Source of the DNA: Streptomyces sp. SID9727
Lineage (GTDB): Bacteria; Actinomycetota; Actinomycetes; Streptomycetales; Streptomycetaceae
NCBI RefSeq assembly: GCF_010550605.1
Contig: NZ_JAAGNI010000055.1
Location: 1-64,000, forward strand
Direction: 5' to 3'
Length of the DNA: 64,000 bases
Shown: in pieces, positions 25,571 to 33,803 of the stretch
Layout of the letters: each line of letters opens with the position of its first letter
Numbering within the stretch: position 1 is the stretch's first letter
Notes under the pieces: model-generated
What the model saw: only the letters and a program-made list of their open reading frames with translations
Told to the model about the DNA's origin: nothing
The model's database searches: none
Made by a program: the position numbers and the translations under genes

Positions 25571-26776
25571 TCAGCCCTGGAAACGGTACTCCTCGAGGAG
25601 CCGGCGCCCGATGATCATTTTCTGGATCTCGGCGGTACCTTCACCGATCAGCAGCATCGGGGCCTCGCGGTAGAGGCGCTCGATCTCGTACTCCTTGGAG
25701 AAGCCGTAGCCGCCGTGGATACGGAAGGCGTCCTCGACGACTTCCTTGCAGTACTCGGAGGCGAGGTACTTCGCCATCCCTGCCTCCAGGTCGTTTCGCT
25801 CCCCGGAGTCCTTTTTGCGTGCCGCGTTTACCATCATCGCATGGGCGGCCTCGACCTTGGTGGCCATTTCGGCCAGCTTGAACTGGATCGCCTGGTGCTG
25901 CGCGATGGGCTTTCCGAAGGTCTGGCGCTGCTGTGCGTAGGAAACGCCCAGTTCGAATGCACGCTGTGCGACGCCGCAGCCACGGGCGGCCACATTGACC
26001 CGGCCGACCTCGACTCCGTCCATCATTTGGTAAAACCCTCGGCCGGTGGCGCCCCCCAGTACGCGATTGGCCGGAACTCGCAGTCCGTCCATGATGAGCT
26101 CGGTGGTATCGACCCCCTTGTAACCCATCTTGTCGATCTTTCCGGGGATCGTGAGCCCGGGCCGGACCTCGCCGAAGCCCGGTTCCTTCTCGACCAGGAA
26201 CGTCGTCATCGACTTGTGCGGCGCGGTGCCCTCGGGGTGTCCTTCGTCACTGCGGCACAGGACGGCGACGAGCGACGACGTGCCGCCGTTCGTCAGCCAC
26301 ATCTTCTGGCCGTTCAGGACGTACTCCTCGCCGTCCCTGACGCCCTTGGAGCTGATCGCCGAGACGTCCGAGCCGAGCGCCGGCTCCGACATCGAGAAGG
26401 CGCCCCGCACCTCGCCCAGCGCCATGCGCGGCAGGAAGGTGTCCTTCTGCTCCTGTGTGCCGTGCTGCTTGAGCATGTACGCCACGATGAAGTGCGTGTT
26501 GATGATGCCCGAGACGCTCATCCAGCCCCGGGCGATCTCCTCCACGCACAGCGCGTACGTGAGCAGTGACTCGCCCAGACCGCCGTACTCCTCGGGGATC
26601 ATCAGCCCGAACAGGCCGAGTTCCTTCAGCCCCTCGACGATCTCGGCGGGGTACTCGTCGCGGTGCTCCAGCCGCGTCGCGACCGGAATGATCTCCTTGT
26701 CGACAAAGTCCCTGACCGTCGAAAGGATCTCCTGCTGGACCTCGGTGAGCCCGGCCGTCTGGGCGAGTCGCGTCAT
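25571..26776 (-). CDS. Acyl-CoA dehydrogenase, probably (2S)-methylsuccinyl-CoA dehydrogenase
   Basis: 401 residues, a standard acyl-CoA dehydrogenase length. FAD- and substrate-binding segments AFSMSEPALGSDVSA, LNGQKMWLTNGGTS and IHGGYGFSKEYEIERLYREA are intact, and the final motif EGTAEIQKMIIGRRLLEEY is present. By position, last in the ethylmalonyl-CoA operon, it should oxidise methylsuccinyl-CoA to mesaconyl-CoA. The Rhodobacter enzyme is longer (about 550 residues), so assignment rests on gene context. The ATG overlaps the stop of the upstream hydratase gene (ATGA). Confidence 0.88.
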   Translation of the reverse strand: MTRLAQTAGLTEVQQEILSTVRDFVDKEIIPVATRLEHRDEYPAEIVEGLKELGLFGLMIPEEYGGLGESLLTYALCVEEIARGWMSVSGIINTHFIVAYMLKQHGTQEQKDTFLPRMALGEVRGAFSMSEPALGSDVSAISSKGVRDGEEYVLNGQKMWLTNGGTSSLVAVLCRSDEGHPEGTAPHKSMTTFLVEKEPGFGEVRPGLTIPGKIDKMGYKGVDTTELIMDGLRVPANRVLGGATGRGFYQMMDGVEVGRVNVAARGCGVAQRAFELGVSYAQQRQTFGKPIAQHQAIQFKLAEMATKVEAAHAMMVNAARKKDSGERNDLEAGMAKYLASEYCKEVVEDAFRIHGGYGFSKEYEIERLYREAPMLLIGEGTAEIQKMIIGRRLLEEYRFQG

Positions 26777-27306
26777 GACTGCTTCTCCACGTTCTTCTGC
26801 GAAGGCTGGCTGAGCTCCGGGCGGCCGGGCTGCTCCCCGCCCCGCTCCTTGATGTACGTCTCGGTGGGGACCATGACCTTGCGGCGGAACACGCAGACGA
26901 GCGTGCCGTCCTGCTTGTAGCCCTTGGTCTCGACGTAGACGATTCCGCGGTCGTTCCTGGAGCGCGACGGCGTCTTGTCCAGGACCGTCGTCTCGCCGTA
27001 GAGGGTGTCGCCGTGGAAGGTGGGCGCCACGTGCTTCAGCGACTCGATCTCCAGGTTGGCGATGGCCTTTCCGGAGACGTCCGGCACCGACATGCCGAGG
27101 AGCAGCGAGTAGATGTAGTTGCCGACGACGACGTTCTTGCCGAAATCGGTTGTGCTCTCCGCATAGTTGCTGTCCATGTGCAGCGGGTGATGATTCATGG
27201 TCAGCAGGCAGAAGAGGTGGTCGTCGTATTCGGTGACGGTCTTGCCGGGCCAGTGCTTGTAGACCGCACCGACCTCGAATTCCTCGTACGTGCGCCCGAA
27301 CTGCAT
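26773..27306 (-). CDS. mch: MaoC-family hydratase, probable mesaconyl-CoA hydratase
   Basis: 177 residues with a hot-dog fold. EFEVGAVYKHWPGKTVTEYD at the N terminus and FCLLTMNHHPLHMDSNYAE are typical of MaoC-like enzymes; Asp and His of the latter are the expected catalytic pair. In the ethylmalonyl-CoA pathway it hydrates mesaconyl-CoA to beta-methylmalyl-CoA. It is half the size of the Rhodobacter enzyme, so it probably works as a dimer of single domains. The gene overlaps the dehydrogenase by four bases, and the lyase gene ends one base before it. Confidence 0.87.
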   Translation of the reverse strand: MQFGRTYEEFEVGAVYKHWPGKTVTEYDDHLFCLLTMNHHPLHMDSNYAESTTDFGKNVVVGNYIYSLLLGMSVPDVSGKAIANLEIESLKHVAPTFHGDTLYGETTVLDKTPSRSRNDRGIVYVETKGYKQDGTLVCVFRRKVMVPTETYIKERGGEQPGRPELSQPSQKNVEKQS

Positions 27307-27307
27307 A

Positions 27308-28273
27308 TCAGGCCTCCGGGGCTTCGAACTTGGAGGTGCGCTGCATGCCGGCCGCCCGGCCCTTGCCCGCGACGACCAGGGCCATCTTGCGGCTGGCCTC
27401 GTCGATCATCTCGTCGCCGAGCATCGCCGAGCCCTTCTTGCCGCCCTCCTCGGAGGTGCACCAGTCGTAGGCGTCCAGGATCAGCTCGGCGTGGTCGTAG
27501 TCCTCCTGCGAGGGCGAGAACACCTCGTTCGCCGCGTCGACCTGGCCGGGGTGCAGCACCCACTTGCCGTCGAAGCCGAGCGCCGCCGCCCGGCCCGCCA
27601 CCTCGCGGTAGGCGTCCACGTCGCGGATCTGCAGGAAGGGCCCGTCGATCGCCTGGAGGTCGTGCGTCCGGGCCGCCATCAGGATGCGCATCAGAATGTA
27701 GTGGTACGCGTCCGCCGGGTAGCCGGGCGGCTGCTGGCCGACGACCAGGGTCTTCATGTTGATCGACGCCATGAAGTCGGCCGGGCCGAAGATCAGCGTC
27801 TCCAGGCGGGGCGAGGCGGCGCCGATCTCGTCGATGTTGACGAGGCCCTTGGCGTTCTCGATCTGCGCCTCGATGCCGATGCGGCCGACCTCGAAGCCCA
27901 TGGTCTTCTCGATCTGGGTCAGCAGCAGGTCCAGCGCGACGACCTGCTGGGCGTCCTGGACCTTCGGCAGCATGATGCAGTCCAGGTTCGGCCCGGCGCC
28001 CTCGACCACCGTGATCACGTCGCGGTACGTCCAGTGCGTCGTCCAGTCGTTGACCCGGACCACCCGGGTCTTGCCCGTCCAGTCGCCGTTGTTCAGGGCG
28101 TCCACGATGTGGTGGCGGGCGCCCTCCTTGGCGAGCGGCGCGCAGGCGTCCTCCAGGTCCAGGAACACCTGGTCGGCCGGGAGGCCCTGGGCCTTCTCCA
28201 GGAACCGGGGGTTCGAGCCGGGCACGGCCAGACACGAGCGGCGGGGGCGCAGTCGGTTGACGGGGGTGGTCAT
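27308..28273 (-). CDS. mcl: Malyl-CoA / beta-methylmalyl-CoA lyase (HpcH/HpaI family)
   Basis: 321 residues, close to the 318 of Rhodobacter Mcl1. It opens with RPRRSCLAVPGSNPRFLEKA and has the Mg2+-binding acidic motif FLDLEDACAPLAKEGARHHI near residue 38 and FGPADFMASIN further on. It cleaves beta-methylmalyl-CoA to propionyl-CoA and glyoxylate. The ATG overlaps the stop of the mutase gene (ATGA), and the hydratase gene begins a single base after its stop, so all are one transcript. Confidence 0.92.
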   Translation of the reverse strand: MTTPVNRLRPRRSCLAVPGSNPRFLEKAQGLPADQVFLDLEDACAPLAKEGARHHIVDALNNGDWTGKTRVVRVNDWTTHWTYRDVITVVEGAGPNLDCIMLPKVQDAQQVVALDLLLTQIEKTMGFEVGRIGIEAQIENAKGLVNIDEIGAASPRLETLIFGPADFMASINMKTLVVGQQPPGYPADAYHYILMRILMAARTHDLQAIDGPFLQIRDVDAYREVAGRAAALGFDGKWVLHPGQVDAANEVFSPSQEDYDHAELILDAYDWCTSEEGGKKGSAMLGDEMIDEASRKMALVVAGKGRAAGMQRTSKFEAPEA

Positions 28274-30282
28274 GCGGGGACCTCCAGAGGGTCGAGCTTG
28301 TTCGCTTTCCGGATCTCGTCGACGATACGGCCGATGATCTCCGTGATGCCGAAGTCCTTCGGGGTGAACACGGCGGCGACACCGGCCCTGATCAGGGCCT
28401 CGGCGTCGGCCGGGGGAATGATGCCGCCGGCGATGACCGGGATGTCACCGGCCCCGGTGCGGCGCAGCCGGGTCAGCACGTCCGGCACCAGCTCGGCGTG
28501 CGAGCCGGACAGGATGGACAGGCCGACGCAGTGCACGTCCTCGGCGACGGCCGCCGAGACGATCTGCTCGGGCGTCAGGCGGATGCCCTGGTAGACGACC
28601 TCGAAGCCGGCGTCCCTGGCCCGCACCGCGATCTGCTCGGCGCCGTTGGAGTGCCCGTCCAGGCCGGGCTTGCCGACGAGCAGCCGCAGCCGCCCGGCGC
28701 CCAGGTCCTCGGCGGTCCGCGCGGTCTTCTCGCGTACGAGGGCGAGCGGCGAGCCCTCCTCGGCGGTGACCGCCACCGGGGCGGACGACACCCCGGTCGG
28801 CGCCCGGAACTCGCCGAACACGTCGCGCAGCGCCCAGGACCACTCGCCGGTGGTCACCCCGGCACGGGCGCACTCGACGGTCGCCTCCATCAGGTTCCCG
28901 GTACCGGCGGCGGCCTTCTTCAGCGCGGCCAGCGCCTCGGTGGCCCGGGGCTCGTCGCGGTTGTCGCGCCACGCGTGGAGCGCGGCGACGACCTTGGCCT
29001 CGTTCGCCGGGTCGACCGTCATGATCGCCCCGTCGAGGTCGGCGGTCAGAGGGTTGGGCTCGGTCGTCTCGTAGACGTTGACGCCGACGATCTTCTCGTC
29101 GCCGGCCTCGATCCGGGCCCGCCGGTCGGCGTGCGAGGAGACCAGCTCGGACTTGAGGTAGCCGGACTCGACGGCGGCCATGGCGCCGCCCATCTGCTCG
29201 ATCCGGTCCATCTCGGCCAGCGAGTCGGCGACCAGCGCGTCCACCTTGGCCTCGATGACGTGCGAACCGGCGAAGATGTCCTCGTACTCCAGCAGGTCGC
29301 TCTCGTGCGCCAGGACCTGCTGGATGCGCAGCGACCACTGCTGGTCCCAGGGCCGGGGGAGTCCCAGCGCCTCGTTCCAGGCGGGCAGCTGGACCGCGCG
29401 GGCCCGGGCGTCCTTGGAGAGGGTCACGGCCAGCATCTCGAGCACGATGCGCTGGACGTTGTTCTCCGGCTGGGCCTCGGTCAGGCCGAGCGAGTTGACC
29501 TGGACGCCGTAGCGGAAGCGGCGCTGCTTGGCGTCCGTGATGCCGTAGCGCTCACGCGTGACCCGGTCCCAGATGCGGCCGAAGGCGCGCATCTTGCACA
29601 TCTCCTCGATGAAGCGGACGCCCGCGTTCACGAAGAACGAGATCCGCGCGACGACGGCCCCGAACTTCTCCTCGGGCACCTGCCCGGAGGCGCGTACGGC
29701 GTCGAGGACGGCGATGGCCGTCGACATCGCGTACGCGATCTCCTGGACCGGGGTGGCTCCCGCCTCCTGGAGGTGGTAGCTGCAGATGTTGATCGGGTTC
29801 CACTTGGGGATGCGGTTGACCGTGTACGTGATCATGTCGGTGGTCAGCCGCAGCGAGGGCCCGGGCGGGAAGACGTGCGTCCCGCGCGACAGGTACTCCT
29901 TGACGATGTCGTTCTGCGTGGTGCCCTGGAGCTTGCCGGGGTCGGCGCCCTGCTCCTCCGCGACGACCTGGTAGAGCGCCAGCAGCCACATGGCGGTGGC
30001 GTTGATCGTCATCGAGGTGTTCATCTGCTCCAGGGGGATGTCCTGGAACAGCCGCCGCATGTCACCGAGGTGCGACACGGGCACACCGACCCGGCCGACC
30101 TCGCCGCGCGCCAGGACGTGGTCGGGGTCGTACCCGGTCTGGGTCGGCAGGTCGAAGGCGACCGACAGACCCGTCTGGCCCTTGGCGAGGTTGCGCCGGT
30201 AGAGCTCGTTGGACGCCTCGGCCGTGGAGTGGCCCGCGTACGTCCGCATGAGCCAGGGGCGGTCCTTCTGGCGGCCACTCAT
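28270..30282 (-). CDS. meaA: Ethylmalonyl-CoA mutase (MeaA)
   Basis: 670 residues. A methylmalonyl-CoA-mutase-like TIM barrel comes first (RTYAGHSTAEASNELYRRNL, then GLSVAFDLPTQTGYDPDH). The C-terminal cobalamin-binding domain carries the DxHxxG motif in GLDGHSNGAEQ near residue 555, followed by GLSILSGSH. It rearranges (2R)-ethylmalonyl-CoA to methylsuccinyl-CoA with adenosylcobalamin. Like MeaA of Methylobacterium it joins catalytic and B12 domains in one chain. It begins one base after the ccr stop and is the second gene in the operon. Confidence 0.94.
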   Translation of the reverse strand: MSGRQKDRPWLMRTYAGHSTAEASNELYRRNLAKGQTGLSVAFDLPTQTGYDPDHVLARGEVGRVGVPVSHLGDMRRLFQDIPLEQMNTSMTINATAMWLLALYQVVAEEQGADPGKLQGTTQNDIVKEYLSRGTHVFPPGPSLRLTTDMITYTVNRIPKWNPINICSYHLQEAGATPVQEIAYAMSTAIAVLDAVRASGQVPEEKFGAVVARISFFVNAGVRFIEEMCKMRAFGRIWDRVTRERYGITDAKQRRFRYGVQVNSLGLTEAQPENNVQRIVLEMLAVTLSKDARARAVQLPAWNEALGLPRPWDQQWSLRIQQVLAHESDLLEYEDIFAGSHVIEAKVDALVADSLAEMDRIEQMGGAMAAVESGYLKSELVSSHADRRARIEAGDEKIVGVNVYETTEPNPLTADLDGAIMTVDPANEAKVVAALHAWRDNRDEPRATEALAALKKAAAGTGNLMEATVECARAGVTTGEWSWALRDVFGEFRAPTGVSSAPVAVTAEEGSPLALVREKTARTAEDLGAGRLRLLVGKPGLDGHSNGAEQIAVRARDAGFEVVYQGIRLTPEQIVSAAVAEDVHCVGLSILSGSHAELVPDVLTRLRRTGAGDIPVIAGGIIPPADAEALIRAGVAAVFTPKDFGITEIIGRIVDEIRKANKLDPLEVPA

Positions 30283-30283
30283 G

Positions 30284-31645
30284 TCAGACGTTCCTGAAGC
30301 GGTTGATGGCGTCCAGGTGCGTCTCGCGCATCTCCTGGTCGCGCACGCCCATGCCCTCGCGCGGGGCCAGCGCCAGGACGCCGACCTTGCCCTGGTGGGC
30401 GTTGCGGTGCACGTCGTGGGCGGCCTGGCCGGTCTCCTCCAGCGAGTAGACCTTGGAGAGCGTCGGGTGGATCTTGCCCTTGGCGATCAGGCGGTTGGCC
30501 TCCCACGCCTCGCGGTAGTTGGCGAAGTGGGAGCCGATGATGCGCTTGAGCGACATCCACAGGTAGCGGTTGTCGTACTCGTGGTTGTAGCCCGAGGTCG
30601 AGGCGCAGGTGACGATGGTGCCGCCCTTGCGGGTGACGTAGACGCTCGCGCCGAACGTCTCGCGGCCGGGGTGCTCGAAGACGATGTCCACGTCCTCGCC
30701 GCCGGTCAGTTCACGGATGCGCTTGCCGAACCGCTTCCACTCGCGCGGGTCCTGGTTCTGCTCGTCCTGCCAGAACCTGTAGCCCTCGGCGTTGCGGTCG
30801 ATGATCGCCTCGGCGCCCATCTTCCGGCAGATCTCCGCCTTCTGCTCGCTGGAGACGACGCAGATCGGGTTGGCGCCGCCGGCCAGCGCGAACTGCGTGG
30901 CGTACGAGCCGAGTCCGCCGCTGGCGCCCCAGATCAGCACGTTGTCGCCCTGCTTCATGCCGGCGCCGTTGCGCGAGACGAGCTGGCGGTACGCGGTGGA
31001 GTTGACGAGCCCGGGAGCCGCGGCCTCCTCCCAGCTGAGGTGACCGGGCTTCGGCATGAGCTGGTTGGACTTGACGAGTGCGAGCTCTGCCAGGCCGCCG
31101 AAGTTGGTCTCGAAGCCCCAGATCCGCTGCTCCGGGTCGAGCATCGTGTCGTTGTGGCCGTCGGACGACTCCAGCTCCACGGAGAGGCAGTGCGCGACGA
31201 CCTCGTCACCGGGCTTCCAGGCGTTGACGCCCGGGCCGGTGCGCAGGACGACGCCCGCCAGGTCGGAACCGATCACGTGGTACGGCAGGTCGTGGCGCTT
31301 GGTGAGCTCGCTGACCCGGCCGTACCGCTCCAGGAAGCCGAAGGTGGAGACCGGTTCGAAGATCGAGGTCCAGACGGAGTTGTAGTTCACCGAGCTGGCC
31401 ATGACGGCGACCAGGGCCTCGCCCGGACCGAGTTCCGGCACCGGCACGTCCTCCACGTGGAGCGACTTGCGCGGGTCCTTGTCGCGGCTGTCGACTCCGG
31501 CGAACATCTCGGCCTCGTCCTTGTGGACGGTGACCGCGCGGTACGACTCGGGGACGGGCAGCGCCGCGAAGTCGGCGGCGGTGGGCGCGGCGGAGCCGCC
31601 CTTCGCTTCGGTCTGCGACTGGATCGCGTCCAGGATTTCCTTCAC
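30284..31645 (-). CDS. ccr: Crotonyl-CoA carboxylase/reductase
   Basis: 453 residues, nearly the same as the S. collinus enzyme I remember. It turns crotonyl-CoA, CO2 and NADPH into ethylmalonyl-CoA. MDR-type features include VMASSVNYNSVWTSIFEP, RIWGFETNFGG and the NADPH loop LIWGASGGLGSYA. The Asn of the first, the Phe-Glu of the second and the His of SGYNHEYDNRYLW correspond to residues reported to hold CO2. The GTG start at 31645 follows GGAGG; it gives VKEILDAIQS, the normal family N terminus. A longer reading from 31939 runs through the promoter. This is the first gene of the ethylmalonyl-CoA operon. Confidence 0.95.
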   Translation of the reverse strand: MKEILDAIQSQTEAKGGSAAPTAADFAALPVPESYRAVTVHKDEAEMFAGVDSRDKDPRKSLHVEDVPVPELGPGEALVAVMASSVNYNSVWTSIFEPVSTFGFLERYGRVSELTKRHDLPYHVIGSDLAGVVLRTGPGVNAWKPGDEVVAHCLSVELESSDGHNDTMLDPEQRIWGFETNFGGLAELALVKSNQLMPKPGHLSWEEAAAPGLVNSTAYRQLVSRNGAGMKQGDNVLIWGASGGLGSYATQFALAGGANPICVVSSEQKAEICRKMGAEAIIDRNAEGYRFWQDEQNQDPREWKRFGKRIRELTGGEDVDIVFEHPGRETFGASVYVTRKGGTIVTCASTSGYNHEYDNRYLWMSLKRIIGSHFANYREAWEANRLIAKGKIHPTLSKVYSLEETGQAAHDVHRNAHQGKVGVLALAPREGMGVRDQEMRETHLDAINRFRNV

Positions 31646-31903
31646 GGGTGCCTCCGGCGGATGGGGTATCCCCTGCTCCGGCGAAGCCGAGAGCTCGGGG
31701 AAGGCGTTGAGGGAACGCTGAGGGTCCCTGCGAACAGGGGGACTGGTCTGGAGGTGTGCCGTCGGTTCGGCGGGGGTGGTGCTCGGCTGCTTGCTCGGTG
31801 GAGCAGAAGGTTCGCCTGGTGACGCAGGCGCCCGGGCGCGCAAACGCGGTGGCTTGCGGGGACAGCCGGCGTACGTGAGTTGCCAGCACGCCGGCCGCCC
31901 GGA
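31646..31903 (-). other. Long 5' leader of the ethylmalonyl-CoA operon
   Basis: About 258 transcribed but apparently non-coding bases separate the predicted start point from the ccr start. They contain a small CCCTG-CGAA-CAGGG hairpin (near 31725-31740) and no credible upstream reading frame. I recognise no known riboswitch in it. Confidence 0.45.
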
Positions 31904-31910
31904 TGCCTTC

Positions 31911-31939
31911 AACGTATGGCACTGCGTGACAGCTGACAA
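31911..31939 (-). promoter_or_regulatory. Promoter of ccr (TTGTCA-17-TACGTT)
   Basis: On the minus strand TTGTCA (31939-31934), a 17-bp spacer and TACGTT (31916-31911) make a near-consensus vegetative promoter, with transcription starting near 31903. Confidence 0.7.
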
Positions 31940-31975
31940 GGCACTCGGTGCCAGTAATTTCCCTCAATTGTCAGC
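31932..31975. promoter_or_regulatory. Nested inverted repeats over the ccr -35 region
   Basis: GCTGACAA (31932-31939) and TTGTCAGC (31968-31975) are perfect 8-bp arms. Within them lies a second inverted repeat GGCAC-TCG-GTGCC (31940-31952). The inner arm touches the -35 box, so a bound protein would control ccr. The regulator is unknown. Confidence 0.55.
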
Positions 31976-32036
31976 CGGTCGCCACGCATGAGCAACACGG
32001 GCGGCGGTATGTACGAAGACGCCCCGGTATGGCCGG

Positions 32037-32849
32037 TCAGGGGCGCGTGGGGCGGTAGACGTACGGAGTCGTGCTGGTCAGTGCCGTGAAGCCGAGGCGC
32101 TCCAGGATCGGGCGGCTGTCCTCGGTGGCGTCGACCTGGAGGTGGTCGTAGCCCCGCTCCGCCGCCACGCCAGCCCGGAAGGCCACCAGCGCCCGGTAGA
32201 CGCCCCGCCCGCGCCAGGCGGGGTCCGTGCCGCCGCCCCACAGCCCCGCGAACCCCGTGCCCGGGTACAAGTCCATCCGGGCGGAGCTGACCGGTTCGTC
32301 GCCCGCCAGGGCGACCAGCGCCACGAAATGCTCCGGGTCCTCCCGCAGCCGCTCCAGGACCAGCCGGCGCAGCCATGACCCGTCCCGGCCGAAGGCCCGC
32401 TCATTGGCGCGCGCCATCAGCTCCGCGCCCGCCTCGTCCCGCACCTCCTCCAGCCGGACGCCCTCCGGCAGCCGCACCTCCGCGGCGAGCTCCGCCACCC
32501 GCGCCACCAGCAGCGTCTCCGGCTCCTCGGCCTCGAAGCCGGCCGCCAGCAGCCGCGCGCCCAGGTCGGCGGGCCGGTCGTGCCCGTAGAGCTTCCACTC
32601 GAACTCCGCGCAGCCCGCCCGCTCGCAGTGCGCCACCTGCTCCGCGATCGCCGCGTCCGCGCGTGCGGCGTCCAGGTCCGGCGCCGACCACACCACCCCG
32701 TGCCAGTCGTGCGCCGCGCCCTCGTGCCGGACGACGTCCCCCACGCGTTCGACGCGGGCCCCGGGGCTCTCGGGGCGGGCGCCCTCACGCATGACCCGGT
32801 CGTAGAGGGCGAGGAGGCGGGCGGATTCGGATGTCACATGATCGTTCAT
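32037..32849 (-). CDS. GNAT family N-acetyltransferase
   Basis: 270 residues. The C-terminal half is a GNAT domain: acetyl-CoA loop DPAWRGRGVYRALVAFRAG near residue 208 and a closing LERLGFTALTSTTPY. The N-terminal half (residues 1-120) looks like a second, degenerate GNAT fold. Substrate unknown. I chose ATG 32849; GTG at 32837 is in frame and possible. It stands between the ccr promoter and a TetR gene, all on the same strand, but its own promoter is not obvious. Confidence 0.82.
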   Translation of the reverse strand: MNDHVTSESARLLALYDRVMREGARPESPGARVERVGDVVRHEGAAHDWHGVVWSAPDLDAARADAAIAEQVAHCERAGCAEFEWKLYGHDRPADLGARLLAAGFEAEEPETLLVARVAELAAEVRLPEGVRLEEVRDEAGAELMARANERAFGRDGSWLRRLVLERLREDPEHFVALVALAGDEPVSSARMDLYPGTGFAGLWGGGTDPAWRGRGVYRALVAFRAGVAAERGYDHLQVDATEDSRPILERLGFTALTSTTPYVYRPTRP

Positions 32850-32896
32850 CCGCACACCACAGCACCGGGGGGCCCGCCCGGCAAACGGATTCCCGC

Positions 32897-33712
32897 TCAG
32901 CGCTCCTTGAGGGCCTGCTGGATCGTCCGCATGACCTCGTCCAGCGGCGCGTCCGTACGCGCCACCGCGACCAGCACCTCGCCCTGGGTCTCCACCGAGG
33001 CGGCCGGCGGCTGAGCGGGCTCGGCGCCCGCCGTGCGGCCCGCGCCGATACCCGTACCGAAGGTGTCGCGCACGATGGCGAACGCCTGGTCGAGCTGCGC
33101 CTCCACATCGCCCTGCCCGTCCGCCCGCAGCCAGCGGCGCAGCACATGGTTGTGCGCGGTGACGACGGCGGACGCGGCGACCTCGGCCAGCAACGGGTCG
33201 TCGTTGCCGGGATGCTGGTCGCGCTCGTCGAAGTGGCCCAGCAGATAGCGCGTGAACAGCCGCTCGTAGCGGGCCACCGAGGCGATCTCCGCCTGGCGCA
33301 GGGTCGGCACCTCTCGGGTCAGCTTGTAACGGGCCACGGAGACCGCGGGCTTGGCCGCGTACATCTTCATGACTTCCTTGATGCCGCGGCACACCGTGTC
33401 GAGCGGATGCTCGTGCGCGGGGGCCGCGTTGAGGACGGCCTCGGCCCGCACCAGGGTGTCGTCGTGGTCCGGGAAGATCGCCTCTTCCTTGGAGCGGAAG
33501 TGGCGGAAGAAGGTCCGCCGGGCCACGCCCGCCGCCCCGGCGATCTCATCGACCGTGGTCGCCTCGTACCCCTTCGTCGCGAAGAGTTCCATCGCCGCGG
33601 CGGCCAGCTCGCGGCGCATTTTGAGCCGCTGGGCGGCGGCACGGGTGCCCGCGGCACTCTCCGGGACGTCGGGCGCGGCGGACACACGGGTGGACCTGGC
33701 GGGCTGGGACAT
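32897..33712 (-). CDS. TetR family transcriptional regulator
   Basis: 271 residues, long for the family. The helix-turn-helix reads ATKGYEATTVDEIAG then GVARRTFFRHFRSKEE (about residues 42-80). The extra length is an Ala/Pro-rich stretch and a last helical part after residue 220. ATG 33712 has a TACGTT -10 box six bases upstream and no ribosome-binding site, so a leaderless mRNA is likely; an in-frame ATG at 33730 is then excluded. Lying between ccr and a 3-hydroxyacyl-CoA dehydrogenase gene, it is a good candidate to regulate the C4-CoA metabolism encoded around it. Confidence 0.87.
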   Translation of the reverse strand: MSQPARSTRVSAAPDVPESAAGTRAAAQRLKMRRELAAAAMELFATKGYEATTVDEIAGAAGVARRTFFRHFRSKEEAIFPDHDDTLVRAEAVLNAAPAHEHPLDTVCRGIKEVMKMYAAKPAVSVARYKLTREVPTLRQAEIASVARYERLFTRYLLGHFDERDQHPGNDDPLLAEVAASAVVTAHNHVLRRWLRADGQGDVEAQLDQAFAIVRDTFGTGIGAGRTAGAEPAQPPAASVETQGEVLVAVARTDAPLDEVMRTIQQALKER

Positions 33713-33718
33713 GGTGTG

Positions 33719-33724
33719 AACGTA
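33719..33724 (-). promoter_or_regulatory. -10 box of a leaderless-type promoter (TACGTT)
   Basis: On the minus strand TACGTT, then CACACC, then the TetR ATG. Confidence 0.6.
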
Positions 33725-33803
33725 CTGCATGGGGGCGGGGGAGCGCGCCTGCGGGGGCGGGCCGCCCGGAGGCCCGAGCAGCCCGCCCCAGCCGGCGCCC
33801 GCG

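Noticed and set aside
31776..31991. Small plus-strand frame over the ccr promoter
   Set aside because: No ribosome-binding site, no recognisable motif, and it crosses a clear promoter on the other strand.
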